From Daedaleopsis sinensis (Eukaryota; Basidiomycota; Agaricomycetes; Polyporales; Polyporaceae): 64,000 bases of DNA. The translations under genes were made by a program, and so were the position numbers. Under the pieces are notes generated by a model. That model worked only from the letters and a program-made list of their open reading frames with translations, made no database searches and was not told where the DNA came from. Shown here piece by piece: positions 43,915 through 55,141 of the stretch. Position 1 is the first letter of the stretch; the number at the start of each line of letters is the position of its first letter. The stretch is taken from assembly GCA_033807695.1 (NCBI GenBank), contig CM066300.1, forward strand, positions 5,208,001 through 5,272,000, in the 5' to 3' direction.

Positions 43915-44502
43915 AGTCCGAGTCGCCTGGCGTGTGAACGCATCTCGGCGTATCCCGGTCACTTGGGTTGCCTGCAACTCGCTCTGAGTACTAACGGTCC
44001 TCCTCTTTCTTTGAGGCTAGCTCTTACTTGATCATCTAGGTCCATAATTCTCGTCCGAAGGTTCACGTACTCTACGTGAAGAAACAGTGCGTGAGTACTC
44101 TTGATTTGTGCGCTTGCCCACACGCTGCCCAGTTGCGGCGTTCACTGGTGGCAGAGAGCGGTGCGACGTAAGGCTCACAGAGATGAAATCGCAGTGGAAG
44201 AGATAAGTATTCAGCTGATTCGGGCTGCGTCACCGTTCTAAGTGCCCCATCTTCCTCCTCCTCCTCCTCCTCCTCCCCGTCCTCCTCCTGCTGCATATTC
44301 CGCCTACGAGTCACTTGGGCTTCTAAGACCACCACAGACAGGGTATGCTGCATAGTAATACACACATGACAGATTTCATGGCACAGAAAGCCTTTGGGCG
44401 AAGCGGCTACCGCAGCAAGCTTGGGAGGGTCCCACCGGTCACCGATTAGTAGACTTAGATATGCCTGCCGCAGCAGACTGCGAGCTATCGCGAGTCATCA
44501 AG

Positions 44503-44510
44503 TATATATA
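44503..44510 (+). promoter_or_regulatory. TATA box of the F-box-like/IFI6-like locus
   Basis: TATATATA in a nearly palindromic TCAAGTATATATATCTACTT setting, 92 bp before the ATG at 44602. Confidence 0.5.
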
Positions 44511-44601
44511 TCTACTTGACTCTGCTCGGTCCTGACTCGCTCTTCGACTTTCACCTCTGTCACTCTAAAGTACCGTTGGCAGTGATTATGACTAGTAAGT
44601 G

Positions 44602-44991
44602 ATGCTCTCTCTACTAGATGGCATCTGCGACCAGTTTGTAACCATCGTCAATCAATCGCTAGCAAGCTCGCCCCCTCGTCTTCCTGCGGACACCCTTCAT
44701 GCCATCTTCGAGGAAGTATGGAGATTGCCCGCTACCAAGAAAGAACGATGGGACCTCTACCACGCACTAGCCGCATCTCATCCACTACTACACGAGACTC
44801 TCCTCTCTGTCGCCTCCCGCGTCGTCTTCCTTCGCTATGGGCCTTCCAGGCAGGACATCGAACTTTTTCGGCTCGTCGCCGCTCAGGCTGCGCCCGATTC
44901 TTCTAGTTGCAGTTCCCGTTCTTGCCACTGCCGGCGCTGCGGCCATTCTCCCTGCGATAGGTTTCACGTCGACGGGCGTAGCTGGAGGTGA
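44602..44991 (+). pseudogene. F-box-like N-terminal fragment overlapping IFI6-like copy 2
   Basis: From the ATG at 44602 the frame reads MLSLLDGICDQFVTIVNQSL, then RLPADTLHAIFEEVWRLPAT and ERWDLYHALAASHPLLHETL..SVASRVVFL, a typical basidiomycete F-box start. After about residue 95 it enters the IFI6-like sequence in the wrong frame and soon stops. It has no continuation of its own, so it is a truncated gene abutting the IFI6-like coding region. Alternatively it is an upstream exon of a fused gene with an unseen splice. Confidence 0.5.
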
Positions 44992-45375
44992 GCTTCAGTC
45001 CCGACTACGCTACCCGGTATAGCAGTCGACCGACGACTATTGATAATCCTAGGGAGCCTCGCGGCGTTGGCCCAGTCCGTACTCTACGGTGCATCTACAG
45101 GAGGAGCGTTCGCCTTCCTTGAGTCCGTTGGGGCCACGATCGTAGCCCCGGCGGCGATCGAGGTCGTTGGTGCAATTGGCGCAGCCACTTTGGGGGCCGG
45201 TGTCTTCGCGGGTGCAGCCGCGGGGAGTGAGGGTAATGCTCGAGGGTCTGGCGTCCGGAGCGAGCGGAACGACGCAACACACAGCTCTGACGCTGATGCG
45301 TGTGCGTGCGAGGAGTGCATATGCGAAGAGGACTGCGAGTGTGCCCGCAGGCGCAAACTGAGGCGTCGTGGTTGA
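44837..45375 (+). CDS. IFI6/ISG12-like membrane protein with Cys-rich tail, copy 2
   Basis: Exons 44837-44987 and 45053-45375 give 157 aa. The core is LLVAVPVLATAGAAAILPAI, GFTSTGVAGG, then SLAALAQSVLYGASTGGAFA and GATIVAPAAIEVVGAIGAAT, nearly the same as copy 1 at 20323. The intron falls at the same place (GGAG|GTGAGC). The Cys tail is CACEECICEEDCECA followed by RRRKLRRRG. The first 20 residues (MGLPGRTSNFFGSSPLRLRP) do not match copy 1 and arise from a shifted frame of the F-box-like fragment, so the original 5' end was replaced. Probably a small two-helix membrane protein; biological role unknown. Confidence 0.68.
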
Positions 45376-45704
45376 GTTCGGACTCCAGTGGGAACAGTGA
45401 CCTCACGGCCCTGGTGATTTGCTGCAGCTGGTGAGCTTAGCGACGTGTGTACATCATACATCGAATGCGTCAATCCACTAGTCACTAGTCATCATCCACG
45501 TTCAAGAATGCACATCCGATCACCAGTCGTCAGACGCACTCTGGGGACCTGTGAGTTGCCATCGACACAGACCGCTCGTCTCCTTCATAATCCGCAAGTC
45601 TGTCGAACTGTGATCATGGGGAGTTACTAATGAGTATTTTGCGTAACTCATTGCCTGTTGACTTACTCTAATTGCTGAAACCCTTGTACATGACAATGGC
45701 TCAT
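45376..45704. other. Intergenic region
   Basis: Convergent 3' flanks of IFI6-like copy 2 and the DUF6534-like gene A. Nothing else is supported. Confidence 0.4.
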
Positions 45705-47773
45705 CTACGCGGCCATGCACGGAGATGATGACATGTCCCTGAATAGCGGCGCATCCTCAGCCAACCTCTGGGGTCCCCGATGCATGATATAACTCACCGA
45801 GAACTCTCCATTCTCTCGAGGGTCGCGAGCGTGCATATTCTTCAAGCACGCCGAGATACGGTCATCTACGACCATGAGTCCTTGCAGATGGTTCCGTGCG
45901 TTTAGAGTAGCAAGTAGAGAGTTTGTATACACTACCGGTCTAAGATGTCAGTATGATGATAACCGTGCATTCGCATGTCTAGTATGCGGAACGGACGTGA
46001 AGTGAACACTCACGTCTGCCGATGAGGAATAGGACAGCGAGGGGCATCGAACTTTCTGGTAGTGCGAGGAAGGTAATCAAAGAAATGACTGAGCAAGCAC
46101 TGTTCACATATTGCACAGTGAGTCGTAATTCCCTTTGCCAGGCTTGGAAGTTCCCGTACCTGGTCAGGAGGCCAGTGTTGACCGAGTACATGATCTAAAA
46201 TATGTCAGCAGATCATACGTTATATAACGCGGGAAATCTCACCAGCTTGTTGATTAGCAGCTCAGACCTGTACACGAGATAGAAAGTGAGCAACTACGAC
46301 TCGAGGCGCTGATGAAGATGTACGGTATTCACCTCTCTAGTCCCGTTCTGGAGCGATGCAGGATGATGCACAAGATGATCGTGATGCTGATATCTGTGAC
46401 CGTCGCGAGTACATTGCCGGCAATTGAGAGCGCCTTCGAATATCCATGAGACTGACATCTGCATGGTTGTGACAGAGATCATACTGACTTTCAGATCCGC
46501 AATTTGTGCGAATGTTTTCAAGATTGCGCTACGTAGATCAAAGCTCAGCATCGCAATGTGTAGTTCACCATTGTCTAGAGCACCTACGCATCGACGCCAT
46601 ATACTGCAGTAAGTATTAGTGAGTATGGTGATTTATCACATCAGGTTAACGAGGGTCGGCTGTCTCACCTATGTAGGTGGCTGGTAGTGGGTAGTGGAGC
46701 GTTGAGCGGTAGACATAGGTGCCCATTCCGGAATGAAGAACGTACAAAATGAACCAAATATCAGAACAACCTAGACGAATCAAGCATTCATTTGGGAACA
46801 TAACGCTTAGAATCAGAACTTCCTACCAATGGTGCAATATGATATGTCTTCCTGCCGATGACTGTGAAGGCAATCATCAGTCCATCGTCTAGCGCAACGG
46901 CATGTAAAGCTCACGGGTCCATATTCGGTATGCAAAGAAGCTGGAATAAGCCACCGTGATGAGCTGAGAGATTCATTGGGCAATTCCGCAGGAACAGCGG
47001 ACATACCCTTGTACGGAAATACTTGTGATGCCCTGGTAGACGTTGAGCGAGGAATAACCAACTGAGGGTTCGCGACACAAACCTGAACGAACACGTCGAT
47101 GATGAGTGAGCTATCATATCGTCAATTGGATGCGTCTCATAATCTCCATACCGCAATACGTATCATGAAGCGCACCTTGAAAGTTCGTCCAGCGCCTCAC
47201 GATTTCCGTAAGATTCGACGAGGTACCAGTATACTTACCGGGCGCCGGAGTAAGCCTTCCGTTAAACGAAGAAAATTGTTCCACATACTGCTATGCGATA
47301 TTAAGATCTAGATGATAGACTCAGTCAGTGAACATTGAAACGTGGCCGAGACGTGCACCTGGGTCGCAGTGTCGGTGGTAAACACGAGCGCGACCTATCA
47401 ACACGATTTCATGAGCTCCCGCCTGCTTTCTGCGAGGAATGAGACGCATACAAATAGTTTCAGCCAAATGCGATCGGATCTGTATTGGCTGTAGTAGTTG
47501 TAGGTCTGCAGCAGAGCGACTGTCACACTCGGTCAGAGACGAAATGTGCTCACAAGAATGCACTGGTGATCATAACGCACCTCCCCATAGTCTGTATCCG
47601 GCCGGTTTGAATAAGCTAGTAGTGATATTCGAGAGAAAGCACCAGCGTACGCGGCACATATGATGACTGAGATCAGAAGAACGCCCAGACTATAAAACTC
47701 ATCAGTTAGTAGACGTCGACTCCTCAAGTAGACCGAACGACTCTCACGTTTCGTTGAGAGACATAGCGGGCAT
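45705..47773 (-). CDS. DUF6534-like seven-helix membrane protein, copy A (possibly decaying)
   Basis: The minus strand from the ATG at 47773 reads MPAMSLNET, LGVLLISVIICAAYA, VALLQTYNYYSQYRSDRIWL, LFVALVFTTDTATQ, ILISHS, YWYLVESYGNREALDELS, SLIIDVFVQ, GITSISVQG and FFAYRIWT. It goes on with IGRKTYHI, ALSIAGNVLATVTDISITII, LCIILHRSRTGLER, RSELLINKL, IMYSVNTGLLTR, NSACSVISLITFLALPESSM and VYTNSLLATLNARNHLQGL. All join across short introns. This is the layout of the basidiomycete DUF6534 family of multi-pass membrane proteins of unknown function, sometimes compared with receptors. Copy C (52723 on) matches exon by exon. The region around IGRKTYHI and the 3' end are uncertain, so integrity is not proven. 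Confidence 0.55.
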
Positions 47774-48094
47774 GCTTGCGATCTCGGGATAGTATGCAGG
47801 GGATGGAGAAGAGAGCTGAACGCGTACGTGTCGTACTAGCGCATTGCACTACTTCTAGGTACTTGTCATGGCGCCGACGCCCCCGGATCCGAAGGGAGTC
47901 GGACTTAGCAGAGGTGATAGAAGAGTAGTACTGCAGCCGAGGAGGATGCAATCTGGATAGAACCTCTGAATTCCGACGGTCGTAAGTTACAACGGTTCAC
48001 GCCTTCTGCGAGCGGCCGCGTCCAGAAGGTATGTTGTCGCCTGAAACGCCGTGAAGCGGTCGAACGGAGACCTGTGCAACCATCTGGTAATCAA
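47774..48094. other. Spacer between DUF6534-like copies A and B
   Basis: No independent gene. It is the likely promoter of copy A. Confidence 0.35.
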
Positions 48095-48960
48095 CTATTT
48101 ATGAATGATTCGGTCTGAGCTACTTACAACCACACCGTGGGCATCTACCACGCAGTAAGATGTAGCCCTGGAACTCATACTTCGTTCGAGGCTCATTGCA
48201 ATGCAAGCGCCACGCCCACACGCCACCAAGATCTGTCCGAATTTGAGTTCTTTGACTTCGACCCCGCCACACCCGCATCCTAAAATACGACATGTGGGCA
48301 TGCGGCGACGGCTGGCGACAATCTCAGCGGCTCGAGGGTCGCACGCGCGCCATCAGCAACTTTAAGCTTGTTGGCCGGAATTCCATCCATCATGTAGCGC
48401 TCGAGAACATCTTGCTTCTGATAAACAGCGCATGAGTTCATCTACGGCGCAATGTCCTGAAGTAAACGCTCCACGCGTGAGCCGACAAGTCGTGTGAAAC
48501 GGACGGACAAACTGCAGACGCGGGAGTGTATCTGGTAACTTACAGCTGTTTGCATGACGATGGTGACGGTCGGACTCCCGAGGCAAGGATCCAGAAGTCG
48601 ACGTCCCGCCGCTGTAGAACCGTCCAAGTTCAGCATCCGGTGACAGTCCACTCTTCGGAGTGTGTCGATTTCCTGGTCCGACTGCGAGTATTCAGAGAGC
48701 GAGGGGCCCTATGATATGCAGACAGCTGTTATGTAGTGTTGTCTTGACTAGACACCGAGCGTTGCCTTGCCACCAGGCCGGTGTTGACCGGGTCAATGAT
48801 CTATATTTGTTACGGGTTAGGAAAGTCGCAGGTGGAAGTGTGCGTTGATACCGATGAATTACCAGCTTGTTGATGAGCAACTTGGACCTGTGTTTGTACA
48901 AGCATGTTGATCGGGACACCTACGGCGGCTGCAGTCAAATTCGCATGTGTCTGCGAACAA
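48095..48960 (-). pseudogene. DUF6534-like relic, copy B
   Basis: Only the 3' part of a family gene is present. It reads SKLLINKL (about 48870), then IIDPVNTGLVAR (about 48790), then a tail VDELMRCLSEARCSRALHDG (about 48380-48450). A further block at about 48120-48310 is homologous in DNA to 55590-55740 (both contain GCTTGCATTGCAATGAG or a close variant). The helices expected before SKLLINKL are absent. It looks like a truncated duplicate of the 3' half of copy C. Confidence 0.5.
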
Positions 48961-49478
48961 ATTTTCCTTGTCGAGAAGAGCGCACTTCCATATTGAAACA
49001 ATGTCCTGGTTCTATTGACATCTTGCGTTCGCTGACTGTAGATAGACAGATTGATGTCATCGCGCAGTGTCGCGCAGCATGGATACTTGAAGCTCACGCG
49101 TCCATAGCTGCCATGCACTTTGACTTCAACTTGAAATACTCCAACTCACCTTCGCACGCAGAGACTCGTGGAACGGAATTGATCGGGGATACTTACGGCG
49201 CATACTTACGGGGGCATAACCTGGATGTGGCCAACTGTCTGCAGCAAGAACACGCGATGAACCATATCCGGTGCAGATGGTCTCCGTGTCGCTCGACAGC
49301 CCTGTAGATCACCTCGAATGGCAGACATATTCTGTCTGTGTGCGGTCAAACAGCAGAGGAGCGCGAAAGCAAGCCTTGATTAGCTCATGTACAGTAACCG
49401 CCTAAAGTCCGTGGAGTGGCGTCAGCGCAAAACCTCCGTCTACGATACCTGTGTCCCAGTCCGTGCGCTCGCCCGATC
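48961..49478. other. Intergenic region before the chitin synthase activator 3' end
   Basis: No supported gene or repeat. Confidence 0.35.
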
Positions 49479-51241
49479 TCACATGATCACGCAGTCCTTG
49501 TCCTTCCCGCCCTTCCCAGCCCCCGCGAGCGACCCGTCCCCGCCCGCGCTCTCGTCCCGGTGCAGGACCGAGCCGGGCCCCCCAGGCGCGACCATCGGCG
49601 CGTTCTGCGGGCCTCGCAGCCGCTGCGCCGCCCGCTTGTCGCCCTGTTCCGCGGCGCGCTTGTACCACCGGATGGACCTGCGCGGATGATGTCAGCGGCG
49701 CGCGCGGGTGCGTCCATAGACGCGAGCGAATACGCGGTCTCGGGACATGGAAGACGCACTCGGGCATGTTCGGCGTGGTGCCAATTCCGACTTCGAGGAA
49801 GTAGCCGACGGCGTACATGGCCTTGGTAAGCCCGCCCTCGGCTGCCTTCTTCGCCCAGAGGTACGCCTCTGTGTCGGACTGTGGGAGCACACCCGGCGAG
49901 CCGACGAGGTACCACGCCGTGAGCGCGAAGCACGCGTCTCTGTGGTTCTGCTGCGCAGCGATGTTCTGGAGCGGTGTGTCAAGTACGGAGAGAGGGGGAG
50001 AGGGGAGAGATACGAACGTAGTAGTGGATGGACAGCGCCGGGTCTTGCGGGCAGCCCATCTTCCCGTACTCGTAGCACTCGCCTAATCGATACGCAGATG
50101 GCGCGTACCCGAGTTCTGCTGCCTGCGCGAGCAGCTCCGCCGCGTACTCGTAGTCGACGAAGAGAACGTTGTCGATCCCGCGCTCGTGGAGGAGGGCGAG
50201 CTCGTGCAGCGCGTGTGGGAACTCGGCGGAGGCGTGCTCGGCAGAGCGCTTGAGATACTTGACACCCTCCTTCGGACTCTTAGACAGCCCGAGCTCGCCG
50301 TTGAGCTCTGCGATTCCGAGACGGTAGAGCGCACCGGGATGGCCCGCGGCAGCGGCCTTCTTGTAGAATTGGACGGCCTTCGCAGACTCGCGGCGGCAGC
50401 CCCAGCCGTTCTCGCAGCACGTCCCTGCACGGTACGCGGCGTCTGGATGGCCATGCTTCGCGGCGAGAACGAAGAGGGGGAAGGCGCGGTCGAAGTCCTG
50501 GCGGCTCTTGTGCGTGCCGATGCCGTTCGCGTAGCAGTCTGCGAGGAAGTACTGAGCGGGCATGTGTCCGCGATCTGCGAGGCGTTTGAGGAGAGACATG
50601 GCCTCGTGGATAATGTCGTTGCGCTTTGCGATGGCCTTCTCGACCTCCATCACGTTCCCCGGGGTCTCTGCGGGGATCTGCATTGTCTTGGAGGCGTCGA
50701 TCATGAACACGGCGAACTCGAACTGGAGATCGGGATCCTGGGTCTTCTTTGCATTTGTGCGGTATAGCTCTAGTGTCCGTTCGTGCGATAAGAGAGCAGC
50801 TTGGTTGCCGGGGCGGAGGTGAGAGTGGTCGAGGATAGGGCCGGAAGGGGGAGAAGGAGCTCGGACAGACTGGGTGGCGACTGACCGTGCAACGTCGTAC
50901 TGCGACTGCGCCTGCGACTGGTAGAAGTCGTCTCCGTCTCCGTCTACGTCGTATGATGCCTCTTCGTACTGGCCGTACTGAGATTGACGAGGTGGCTGAG
51001 GGTAGTATTGCGAGTCGGGGCGGTCGATGGGTATAGGCCCCGACGCGGGCGATGCACGGCGCTGGTCGAAGTCGGGAGAGAACTGAGAGGATCGTCGTGC
51101 CTGAGGCTGAGCGTACATGACCAAGGTCCAAAGGAGTGAGGCGAGGACGGCGAGGCGAGGGACGGCGAGGACGCCTGGCACGACGAGGAGGAAAACGACG
51201 AGGAGCAAGCTGAAGAAGCGCCCGTAGACGATGGCTTTCAT
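49479..51241 (-). CDS. SKT5: SKT5/CHS4-type chitin synthase activator (Sel1 repeats, CaaX end)
   Basis: It targets and activates chitin synthase at the plasma membrane. Exons: 50018-51241, 49760-49965, 49479-49677. The likely start is the ATG at 51118 (MYAQPQARRSSQF, 501 aa). The in-frame ATG at 51241 would add a hydrophobic leader that is unusual for the family. A disordered Gln/Ser/Tyr-rich N-terminus is followed by Sel1-type repeats: LLKRLADRGHMPAQYFLADC, FPLFVLAAKHGHPDAAYRAG, FYKKAAAAGHPGALYRLGIA, LAQAAELGYAPSAYRLGECY, AYLWAKKAAEGGLTKAMYAV and SIRWYKRAAEQGDKRAAQRL. The protein ends KDKDCVIM, a farnesylation CaaX box as in yeast Skt5/Chs4. It stands alone between inverted DUF6534-like copies. 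Confidence 0.9.
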
Positions 51242-52722
51242 CGTGTGGAGCGCCCGTCAGTGGCTCCGCCCCGACGCCGACGACGTCCTCCGTTCCTTGC
51301 ACCTCGCTCTCCACATTGTCTAGCTCGCTGACTATCCTTTGCTCGACGTTACTTTGCACAATTCCGCCGACCCTATACTCCCAGAGCCGCCGACCCAAGC
51401 ACACTCTCACCACACTCTCACCTATCGCATCCATGTCGGGGATAATCCCCGGCGCAGCAGATTGAAGTCGGTCAAGGACCATAGAGAGGAAGATGAAGGA
51501 CGCGTTGGCCGATGATGAAGCGAGGGAGAAAGAGAGAAAGAGGCTAATACCCAGTTCACCAGTGTCCTGGTTTAGTCAAGTAGTCGTTTCACCCTCGTCC
51601 AAAGGAAACAAGCCGTATGTACGTGCTGTGCCCCCGACTTCGCGCTCGTTAACTCAATATCGGCACAAGAATGTAGTGATGAGTATAAGGTACGCAATAC
51701 GAGAGGCTGGCAAGCGAGCCTAGATGAGTATCTACATTTTCGCTCCTAAGAGTCACGAACCTCCTCTTACTTCTAGGTGGTGTGCGCTGGTGTGCGTCCC
51801 TCAGCGTCGTCGCTAAGTCTCAGTGTTCTTGTGGATGCCTCAATACTTTCAACGAATTTCACTCTGAATGGCAATTGTACCACATAGGACGGAACTGTGC
51901 ACCATGAGATTGGCAACTTGCAATTGGAACGGCGCGCTATATGCCGTTGCAGTGCTGTTCAACGAGACTTTTGAACACTGCAATTGACCGCATTCTGCCC
52001 AACACAACGTACATTGTCGATGCCTTCGCCCGACCGTCAAGCTCACGAGGCAGTCCTCTTGTGAAATTATCTAGAGGTCGGCTTCAGACTTGCGCCAGAT
52101 GCTATGTAACAGGTGGCCGGTGAGTCCTGTTGCTGAAGCTTGGATTGACGAACCCGCATGTACTGTAGCCATCTCAAATTCTACCTGTGGGCGACGCGCT
52201 TGTAATGCCGATACTGAACCTTGTAACGAAGTTACAAGAGAGCTCTCTCTGACCTCAGCACGCCCCTGGTGACAACGATTTGGACTTGAGCAAGTAACTA
52301 ATTACGCCTCTGAGCTGTTCGCTGCTTATACGGAATGGAAGGGCTATGCGGTTCGTCACTCCATCTGGCATTCCATTCGTCCCCAACTGAAGGAGGACAG
52401 CTAATCTCCACCACTCCAGTACCAATGGTGGATAGAATCGAGTCCGAACATTCCGGCAGTCGGTCGCGCTATTCTGACCAACGTGCAAGCCTATTTTTGC
52501 TGCCATGCTCGTATCGCTGACTCACCCACCCGCCGCGCTGTTTCTTGAGTCTCGACCTAACTCTCGCGCCTCCGGATCCCGATGCCGTACATGTAGCCAA
52601 GCTCGGGCGGCATCGCGGGCACACTGCGCTACAAATACCCTCGACGGCGCTGTGTCGCTTGACGATCGGTCGGCATATTGGCTCCTTAGCAGTCTACCCA
52701 CAAGCATCGTGAACTTTGCGCA
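51242..52722. other. Intergenic region between SKT5 and DUF6534-like copy C
   Basis: About 1.5 kb containing two divergent promoters. A small perfect hairpin CTTGTAAC/GTTACAAG lies at 52220-52238. No gene. Confidence 0.45.
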
Positions 52723-55141
52723 ATGTCTGTCGACAAAACGTGAGGTCGCAGTAGGCTCGACCCATACAGAGCGCGGAATTGCTGACTCACGCTGGATACC
52801 GCATAGAATGGGTATTCCTCTGATAGCAGTGATCATATGCTCTGCGTACGCTAGTCACTCCCTCTCACCGTCTCTCACAAGCTCATAGGGGTGGGCTCAA
52901 CGCAGTCTGTGGGGAGGTATGTACGACTCCATACCGCGCGCCGAGCTCATGTCTAACCTACCTCGACGATAGTCTCGCTCCTGCAAACGTACAACTACTA
53001 TAGCCGCTACCGCTCAGACCTTCTTCCACTGAAGCTGCTAGTGTGTTCGGGCTCTTTACGACTCGTGGACGGGACACCGCTCATGCGGGCGCCATCACAG
53101 GTCGCACTCGTGTTTGCCACCGATACCGCAAGCCAGGTGCGCATCTCATCCGCGTATATCCTCCAATCCGATGCTCACGAGTAACAGATCTCATATCCCA
53201 CAGCAGTAGGTTCCGTAGTAGCTTCTCGCCATCTCGCCGTTGACGGTTGACGTCGACGGTCGAAGTATACTGGTATCTCATTGAATCTTACGGCGAGTAT
53301 GAAGCGCTGCTCCAGCTATCGAGGTACGTCGCATATGCATCGTCTGTCAAGAATGCTAGATCTGACAGTGTCTCCTACTCAGTTCGATTGTCATCGAGAT
53401 CTTCGTCCAGGTTGGTGGAATGAATCGCAATACGGCGCCGTGCTAAATGACCTCTTGTAGGGTGTAACGAGTCTTTGCGTGCAAAGGTGAGGGCACGCGT
53501 CGGCTCCGAGGTGCTACATACTGAGGTGATCCGTGCATGTCAGTTACTTCGCATACCGGATATGGACGCGTGAGCTTTCTATATTGCATGCTACGCGACA
53601 CTACGCAATGACATCATTCTGCCTATCCAGTCAGCGGACGCAAAACATATCTCATTGTACTGATAGCGGGTGGTTTCAGTATGCCCTCACCTTTGGGTCG
53701 AGCTGCAGTCACTCCTCACTGATCAAACATTATCGACCATTCTATCAGGTCTCTACCTAGGCAAGAGTTATCTCCGTAATTGGTCGAGCACCACTCAATC
53801 TTTTGCCATGCATATAGTGTACGGAGCACACGCGTATGCGAACGACCGATCATACCCCCAGGGCCCACAGCAAGGATTCTCTGAGAGTTATAATACCACT
53901 ATTCTCTGTACCCAGGGACTGGAGATAGCCGGTTACGTTTTTGCGATGGCCACAGACATCACGATTGATATCGTGATGTGCACCATCCTGCACCGCTCCC
54001 GGACTGGACTTCGGAGGTGCGCTCTTCCGCCACATGACAAGTGTCCACACCCACAACTGTTACCCTGATCCACGTACTTGTACACAAACACAGGTCCGAG
54101 CTGCTCATCAATAAGCTGGTGAGTCGTCGGTATTCACACGACGTGCAATAGCCGATTTCAAGGGTGCAAAATCTTTGCGAAATTGGTTGGAACATGAGAC
54201 ATTCCGGCCGATTTCTGAGAGATTCTCGAGCATTGGAAATTCTTCACTTCGAGAAGGTTTCTCCAGCCTGTGAATGGGAAAGTATAGATAACTGGGCCCA
54301 ATGGCCGGAAAGTGTCTTGACGGTCTTCGTATCACGTTTGTGTCCTGCCACAGACCAACGGCTGCCACATTGTGCAATAGGACACGAAGACTGTTAGTCG
54401 ATTGTCAAAACACTTTCCGGTTACAGGACCGAGTTACCTTTCCAACCACCCATTGACAAGCCTGGAGATCGTTCGAAATTGATGACCTCTCTGCCTTATG
54501 ACATATCTATGAATTTGGCTGGAATGTCTCACTTACAACCCTGTTCCCCCTCAATTTCCGAGCCGTTGAGTTTGGCCATTGCACGTCGTGTCACGCACGC
54601 TTCCTTCCATCATCTTAACCCCCCGCAACACTAATAGATCATTTACTCGGTCAACACCGGCCTCGTCACAAGGCAAGCAAACCACGCTCGGTGTTTAACG
54701 GACTGGACGTCTGACACCGTACACAGCGCCTGCGCCGTCGGGGCGTTGATCACAGTCCTCACGTTCCCACAGAGCTCGCTCAACCTGGCTCTCTTCTTTC
54801 TGATCGCGAGGCGTGAGTGCGATGTTGTCTAGGTCTATGCAACCCGAGCCCGAGGCTCATCCGTCTGTTTTAGTGTATACAAACTCCTTCCTCGCGGCGC
54901 TCAACGCACGGCACGACCTGCGGAGTATCATGGCGATGACAGACATCTCGCACTGCTTGACGGATCTGCCGGTTCGCTTTCCTGTCCCGGGCAATGGGGA
55001 GTTCTCGGTAAGGTCTTCCAGATGTGCTGTGCGGGTGTATACTGAAGGTACTGTCTGCCTGCTCTAGAGGAACATCCTACCCTCAGTGCATGGCCTCAAT
55101 GAGACCTCGTACAATAATAATGCGATCGAGGTGGGTCACCA
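52723..55141 (+). pseudogene. DUF6534-like membrane protein gene, copy C, frameshifted
   Basis: Exons in order: MSVDKT, MGIPLIAVIICSAYA, VSLLQTYNYYSRYRSDLLPL, LLVALVFATDTASQ, a broken ISHS exon, YWYLIESYGEYEALLQLS, SIVIEIFVQ, GVTSLCVQ and YFAYRIWT. Then come LSGRKTYLIVLIA, LEIAGYVFAMATDITIDIVM, CTILHRSRTGLRR, RSELLINKL, IIYSVNTGLVTR, SACAVGALITVLTFPQSSLN, VYTNSFLAALNARHDLRSIM and NGEFS. The short exon at about 53191-53208 lacks one base relative to copy A (ATCTCATATCCCAC against ATCTTAATATCGCAT), which breaks the frame. The intron between RSELLINKL and IIYSVN is about 520 bp against about 50 bp in copy A. It is on the strand opposite to copy A. Confidence 0.6.

Larger units (their letters stand above)
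43675..44601. other. Intergenic region between F-box A' and the chimeric F-box/IFI6 locus
   Basis: It contains a perfect 10-bp stem with 7-nt loop at 43888-43914 (CCGTGACCGC..GCGGTCACGG) with outer arms GGACTCCG/CGGAGTCC. It also holds a (CTC)n run at about 44250-44285 and a TATA box at 44503. No gene. Confidence 0.5.

Noticed and set aside
44072..44365. Acidic protein frame with a long Glu run
   Set aside because: The Glu run is a (CTC)n/(GAG)n microsatellite; the rest has no coding features.
50280..51482. 400-codon minus-strand frame overlapping the SKT5 gene
   Set aside because: Arg/Pro-rich shadow in another frame of the Sel1-repeat coding exon; the SKT5 frame carries the motifs and CaaX end.
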